Part shown: in pieces, positions 60,105 to 64,000 of the stretch
Layout of the letters: every line of letters starts with the position of its first letter
How positions within the stretch are numbered: position 1 is the stretch's first letter
Origin: Acidimicrobiales bacterium
Lineage (GTDB): Bacteria > Actinomycetota > Acidimicrobiia > Acidimicrobiales > Aldehydirespiratoraceae
Assembly: GCA_029246685.1 (NCBI GenBank)
Contig: JAQWMR010000016.1
Span: forward strand, 774,877-838,876
DNA: 64,000 bases
Direction of reading: 5' to 3'
Notes under the pieces: model-generated
Told to the model about the DNA's origin: nothing
What the model saw: the letters and a program-made list of their open reading frames with translations, nothing else
The model's database searches: none
Made by a program: the position numbers and the translations under genes

Positions 60105-61301
60105 ATGGATCTGGAGTTCGGTGAGCACCACGCTCGCCTCCGAGACGAGGTCGAGGCGTTTCTCACCGCGAACTGGCCGAGCGATGACGTCCGAGCCTTC
60201 CGCCGGAAGGCCATCGACGTCGGCTATCTCTACCGCCACTTTCCGGCGGTCTACGGCGGATCCGAGCAGCCCGCCGATCCGATGGCGGACGACATCATCG
60301 AGAGCGCGTTCACGGCCGCGCGAGCCCCACAGGGGATCATCGGCCAGGGCCCCGACATGGTGGTGCCGACGCTGCTGATGAGCGGCAACGATGCGCAGCG
60401 CGAGCGCTTCATCGAGCCCACCCTGCTTGGCGACATCTCCTGGTGCCAGGGCTACAGCGAGCCGACCGCGGGCAGCGACCTGGCGTCGCTGCGCAGCAAG
60501 GCCGAGCTCGATGGTGACGAATGGGTCGTCAACGGCCACAAGATCTGGACGTCCGACGCCGACACGTCCGACTGGATGTTCGGCCTGTTCCGTACCGAGC
60601 CCGACCAGCCCCGCCATCACGGCATCACCTTCCTGCTGATCCCGATGGATCAGCCGGGCATCGAGGTGACGCCGATCCAGTCGATGACCGGCGAGACGGA
60701 GTTCTGCGAGGTGTTCCTCACCGACGCGCGAACATCGATCGACTGTCAGGTCGGCGAACGCGGCGGCGGCTGGGGCGTCTCTCGCAACCTCCTCGTGCAC
60801 GAGCGCAACCTGATGGGCTTCCGCACCCAGCAGCTGTTCGAGAGCATGCTCGAGCTCGCCCGCACGAGGCAGATGAACGGCGCGCCGGCCATCGAGGACG
60901 CCGGCGTCCGCCGCTCGCTGATCGAGATCGAGGGCGAGCTCCTGGCCGCGAAGTACAGCCGGTATCGCTCACTCACCAACTCGGCGCGGGGCAACCCCGA
61001 CCCCAACGCCGCTCTCGCCGGCGTGGTGAAGAAGCTCCACGCCTCAACGATGGCCAAGAAGCTCACGCAGCTCGGCCTCGACCTCGCCGGCGCCGACGAA
61101 GGCCTTCGTGCCCAAGGCGACGCCAGCGTCGACCTGGGTCGCGCCAACGAACCCGGCGGATGGACCGCCAACTACTTGTTCACGCATTCCTCCGCGATCG
61201 GCGGGGGCGCTCCGAACATCCAACGCAACATCATCGGCGAGCGCGGCCTCGGCCTCCCTCGCGACCTTCGCACCCCGAAAGAAAGCACCCCATCGACATG
61301 A
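60105..61301 (+). CDS. Acyl-CoA dehydrogenase
   Basis: A 398-residue flavoprotein that introduces an alpha,beta double bond into an acyl-CoA. The FAD-binding blocks are WCQGYSEPTAGSDLASLRSK and WVVNGHKIWTSDADTSDWMF; the C-terminal helical domain ends in the SSAIGGGAPNIQRNIIGERGLGLPRD block, the usual GGxxQIxRNIIxERxLGLPR type. Short N-terminal sequence (FGEHHARLRDEVEAFL) is standard. It is the first gene of a four-gene transcript from operator E. Confidence 0.92.
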   Translation: MDLEFGEHHARLRDEVEAFLTANWPSDDVRAFRRKAIDVGYLYRHFPAVYGGSEQPADPMADDIIESAFTAARAPQGIIGQGPDMVVPTLLMSGNDAQRERFIEPTLLGDISWCQGYSEPTAGSDLASLRSKAELDGDEWVVNGHKIWTSDADTSDWMFGLFRTEPDQPRHHGITFLLIPMDQPGIEVTPIQSMTGETEFCEVFLTDARTSIDCQVGERGGGWGVSRNLLVHERNLMGFRTQQLFESMLELARTRQMNGAPAIEDAGVRRSLIEIEGELLAAKYSRYRSLTNSARGNPDPNAALAGVVKKLHASTMAKKLTQLGLDLAGADEGLRAQGDASVDLGRANEPGGWTANYLFTHSSAIGGGAPNIQRNIIGERGLGLPRDLRTPKESTPST

Positions 61302-62683
61302 TGACCGGCGACGAGTACCGCGCGTCCCTGCGCGACGGGCGACGCATCTTCCTCAACGGCGAACGCGTCGAGGACGTCACAACACATCCGAAGATGAGGA
61401 GGTCAGTCGATCTCATCGCGGCCGGCTACGACGCCTACTACGAGCAAGGCGCCCAAGCATTCAACGAGGCCTACGAGCCTCCGCGGTCCTCTGAGGACCT
61501 TCGCAACCGGCTCCAGATGCTCACCAAGTGGGATACCTCCCTGGTGACGACGCTCGAGAGCCTGGCCGCGTTGCGGACCGCCGGTCAGCGGATGGGCGAG
61601 ACCGACGTCCCCTACCGGCACCGCCTGGAGGACTACATCGCGTGGTGCCAGGAGAACGATGTCCGCTCGGTGCAAACCATCTCCGATGCGAAGGGGCACC
61701 GCGACCGCAAGATCGCCGACCAGGACGACCCGGACGTGTTCGTCCACGTCGTCGAGGAGCGGCCGGACGGCATCGTCATCACCGGCGCCAAGCTCCACAT
61801 CTCTGCCGCCGCGATCACCCACGAGATGGTGCTGATGCCGACGAAAATGATGCGACCGGGCGAAGAGGCATACGCCGTCGCCTGCGCAGTGCCGGTCAAT
61901 GCCCCGGGCGTCACCATCCTGAACTCGTCGATCGCCCCGCTCGAGCACGAAATCGAGGAGCATCCCTACAGCAAGACGCGTTCGATGCCCGAGGGCTTCG
62001 TCGTCTTCGAGAACGTGTTCGTGCCCAACGAGCGAGTCTTCCTCAACGGCGAAGTCGAGCACTCGGCCACCTTCGCCCATTCGCTCGGCCTGTGGCAGCG
62101 CGTGGGCGGCATCTCCCACATGGCGAAGAACTACGACATGCTCGTCGGGCTCGCTCGCCTGCTCGCCGAAGCGAACGGCACCGAACGCATCCCGCACGTC
62201 AGGGACAAGATCGCCGAGATGGTGATTCACGCCACGCTGGTTCGGGCCGGGCTCGAGGCGGCGATCGCCAACGTGTCGACCACGCCCGAGGGGTGGGTCA
62301 CGCCGAGCGAGCTCTACACCAACGCGGCCAAGTTCTTCGGCGCCCGTGAGTTCAGTCGCATGCTCGCCATCATCCACGACATCGGCGGCGGCTCGATCGC
62401 GACCGTTCCTCATCCGGGCGACCTCGCGAACCCCGAGACCCGTCCGCTCGTCGAGAAGTACATGCGGACCATGGAGGGCGTGTCCGGCGAGTACCGCACG
62501 CGCCTGTTCCACGCCGTGCGCGACATCACCGCCAGCGACTTCGGTGGCTGGTGGCAGGTGGCCGTGTCGATCTCCGGCGGCGGGCTCTACGCCCAGAAGA
62601 TCGTCACCTCGAAGCACTACGACATGAATCACGCCAAGGACCTGGCCCGCAAGGCCGCGGGTCTCGAGGACTTCCCAACCTGA
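61298..62683 (+). CDS. HpaB-family flavin-dependent monooxygenase (oxygenase component)
   Basis: A 461-residue protein of the 4-hydroxyphenylacetate 3-hydroxylase/4-hydroxybutyryl-CoA dehydratase fold. It has MMTGDEYRASLRDGR, YRHRLEDYIAWCQENDVRS, QTISDAKGHRD, GIVITGAKLHISAAAITHE and GEYRTRLFHAVRDITASDFGG. I do not see the spaced cysteines of the dehydratase iron-sulfur site, so a reduced-flavin hydroxylase is more likely. It would need a flavin reductase, absent in the window. It overlaps the dehydrogenase stop and its own stop overlaps the next dehydrogenase. Confidence 0.85.
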   Translation: MMTGDEYRASLRDGRRIFLNGERVEDVTTHPKMRRSVDLIAAGYDAYYEQGAQAFNEAYEPPRSSEDLRNRLQMLTKWDTSLVTTLESLAALRTAGQRMGETDVPYRHRLEDYIAWCQENDVRSVQTISDAKGHRDRKIADQDDPDVFVHVVEERPDGIVITGAKLHISAAAITHEMVLMPTKMMRPGEEAYAVACAVPVNAPGVTILNSSIAPLEHEIEEHPYSKTRSMPEGFVVFENVFVPNERVFLNGEVEHSATFAHSLGLWQRVGGISHMAKNYDMLVGLARLLAEANGTERIPHVRDKIAEMVIHATLVRAGLEAAIANVSTTPEGWVTPSELYTNAAKFFGAREFSRMLAIIHDIGGGSIATVPHPGDLANPETRPLVEKYMRTMEGVSGEYRTRLFHAVRDITASDFGGWWQVAVSISGGGLYAQKIVTSKHYDMNHAKDLARKAAGLEDFPT

Positions 62684-63762
62684 TGGACTTCGGGCTGAGC
62701 GACGAACAGCTGATGATGCAGGACGCTGTGCGATCCCTGCTCGAGAACGAGTGCCCGGTCGCCGACGTACGCGAAGGGCTCGACGCCGACACGCATCACG
62801 ACCCTGCTCTCTGGTCGATGCTCGCCGAGATGGGGCTCACCGGGCTGATCGTGCCCGAGGAGTACGGCGGATCCGGGTTCGAGCTGCTCGACGCGGCCCT
62901 GCTCGCCGAGGTCGCCGGCGAAGGTGCCCTTCCCGGGCCCCTCTTCGGCCACCAGCTCGCCACGCTCGCCGTCCTCCGCGGCGGCGACGAGGCGCAACGG
63001 GCGCGGTGGCTTCCTGCTCTGGCGAGCGGTGAATCGATCGGCACGATCGCATGGGCTGAGCCCGGTGACGTGTGGAACCCGGACAGCTGGGCTTGCACGC
63101 TCGTCGACGGCGCCGTGTCCGGCACGAAGGCCCACGTGCCCCATGCATCGATTGCCGATGTGATCGTGGTCGGGATTGCCGGCGGGGGGCTCGCGGTTGT
63201 CGAAGCAACCGCATCGGGCTTTCAGATCGAGCCCTTCGACGGCGTCGACCGCACGCGCCGAATCGACACCGTCGTGTTCGACGGCTCCCCTGCTGAGATG
63301 CTCGGCGCAAGCGACGTCGCCGTCCCCGTCGTTCGGGACGCCGCACTCGTGCTCCTCGCGGCCGATGCCTTCGGCTGCGCCCACACGCTCGTGCGGGAGA
63401 CCGTCGACTATCTCAACGAGCGCGAGCAGTTCGAGACGAAGCTGACCCAGTTCCAGGGGATCAAGCACGAACTGGCGAACCTGATCACCGGCCTCGAGCC
63501 CACGAGGGCCCTGTGGTGGTACGCCGCTCACGCCATCGACCATGTCCCGGACGACGCATCGCGCGTCGCCGCGATCACGAAAGCGCACATCGCCGACCGG
63601 TCGACCGAGATCGCCAGACAGTGCGTCGACCTCCATGGCGCCATGGGCTACACGTGGGAGTCGACCGTGCACGTCTGGTACAAGCGCATCATGTTCGACC
63701 GTGCATTCCTCGGCGGTCCGAGCGAACAACGAACCCGAGCCGCCGCCCTCAGCGACTGGTGA
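62683..63762 (+). CDS. Acyl-CoA dehydrogenase, second type
   Basis: A 359-residue acyl-CoA dehydrogenase of a divergent type. It has MDFGLSDEQLMMQDAVRSLL, IVPEEYGGSGFELLDAALLAE, the FAD region IAWAEPGDVWNPDSW and the C-terminal ETKLTQFQGIKHELANLI, and HGAMGYTWESTVHVWYKRI. Its short central domain lacks the clear SGSD block of the first dehydrogenase. Such pairs of unlike dehydrogenases often form alpha2beta2 enzymes in steroid side-chain breakdown; the partner may be the enzyme at 60105. Confidence 0.88.
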   Translation: MDFGLSDEQLMMQDAVRSLLENECPVADVREGLDADTHHDPALWSMLAEMGLTGLIVPEEYGGSGFELLDAALLAEVAGEGALPGPLFGHQLATLAVLRGGDEAQRARWLPALASGESIGTIAWAEPGDVWNPDSWACTLVDGAVSGTKAHVPHASIADVIVVGIAGGGLAVVEATASGFQIEPFDGVDRTRRIDTVVFDGSPAEMLGASDVAVPVVRDAALVLLAADAFGCAHTLVRETVDYLNEREQFETKLTQFQGIKHELANLITGLEPTRALWWYAAHAIDHVPDDASRVAAITKAHIADRSTEIARQCVDLHGAMGYTWESTVHVWYKRIMFDRAFLGGPSEQRTRAAALSDW

Positions 63763-63766
63763 GCTG

Positions 63767-64000
63767 ATGGTCACCATCGGGCAGACCTGCATCAACGTCG
63801 CCGACCTCGATCGATCGCTGCGCTTCTACACGGCGGGGATCGGTCTGACCCTCGTCCGCCAAGTCGACTTCAACGGGCTCCACGAGGTCGTTCTTCAGGG
63901 AGAAGGGCGCGGCTCGCGATTCCAGCTGGCGTACCAGGCCGAAATGCCGGTGCCGATCGAGCATGGGACCGCAGTGCGCAAGATCTACTTCAACGTGGAC
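63767..64000 (+). CDS. VOC (glyoxalase/dioxygenase) protein, C-terminus beyond window
   Basis: The first 78 codons of a VOC-superfamily protein are present (CINVADLDRSLRFYTAGIGL; LVRQVDFNGLHEVVLQGEG). The first half-module, with its initial beta strand and helix, is visible. It could be a lyase, an epimerase or part of an extradiol-type dioxygenase; length and metal ligands cannot be judged because the gene leaves the window. It follows the dehydrogenase by four bases and is in the same transcript. Confidence 0.8.
   Translation, partial: MVTIGQTCINVADLDRSLRFYTAGIGLTLVRQVDFNGLHEVVLQGEGRGSRFQLAYQAEMPVPIEHGTAVRKIYFNVD

Noticed and set aside
61298..62683. 4-hydroxybutyryl-CoA dehydratase identity for the HpaB-like gene
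   Set aside because: The spaced cysteines and histidine that hold the dehydratase [4Fe-4S] cluster were not seen, so the flavin hydroxylase branch is favoured.
1..64000. CRISPR arrays, prophage, insertion sequences or rRNA genes
   Set aside because: No regularly spaced repeats, no transposase, integrase or phage structural genes and no rRNA sequence were seen; the only repeats noticed are the two palindromic types listed.

Overview
The window is high-GC, densely coded bacterial DNA. A WhiB-family iron-sulfur regulator, a caa3-type oxidase operon with a CtaF-like subunit, the ctaA/ctaB pair, clpS next to a DUF2017 gene and paired crcB genes all point to Actinomycetota. The gene content (many acyl-CoA, amidohydrolase, P450 and SDR genes, a fused oxidase set, leaderless promoters) fits class Acidimicrobiia, of the Ilumatobacter type. 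That placement is inference, because no rRNA gene is present.

Positions 1-36400 are mostly housekeeping and mixed functions. They hold a partial msrA, a surface-protein candidate, two hotdog or acyl thioesterases, a GH3 beta-glucosidase, a D-aminoacylase-like amidohydrolase, lysC, dut, orn, pdxH, a crcB pair, several lipoproteins, and a TlpA/CcdA thiol-redox pair. A WhiB7-like regulator is preceded by a 437-bp leader with a small ORF and a terminator hairpin. Positions 21842-31722 form one leftward, nearly gapless operon for cytochrome oxidase and its assembly, ending in serS. Its first two genes are homologues of oxidase subunits I and III. The subunit I homologue has lost the usual heme and copper ligands. 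ctaB and ctaA lie just upstream, then clpS, DUF2017, degV, plsY and tRNA-Glu.

Positions 36391-64000 are a catabolic island: three acyl-CoA ligases, three acyl-CoA dehydrogenase genes (one a double-domain fusion), an enoyl-CoA hydratase, a CoA-transferase, two P450s, a Rieske oxygenase, an HpaB-type flavin hydroxylase, three SDRs, an aldo/keto reductase, two amidohydrolases, a serine hydrolase, a hotdog thioesterase and a second GH3 glycosidase. One TetR regulator sits inside. The genes are arranged as five divergent units, and every divergent intergenic region carries the same 29-bp split motif (ATWGWAC, 15 bp, imperfect inverted half GTNYNAY). This marks the island as one regulon. The enzyme set resembles actinobacterial steroid or terpenoid degradation, possibly of a glycosylated substrate, but the substrate cannot be read from the sequence.

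The most unusual observations are the shared operator, the ligand-less oxidase subunit I with its subunit III partner, the WhiB7-type attenuator leader, and a rearrangement scar that cut two convergent genes at about 21860.
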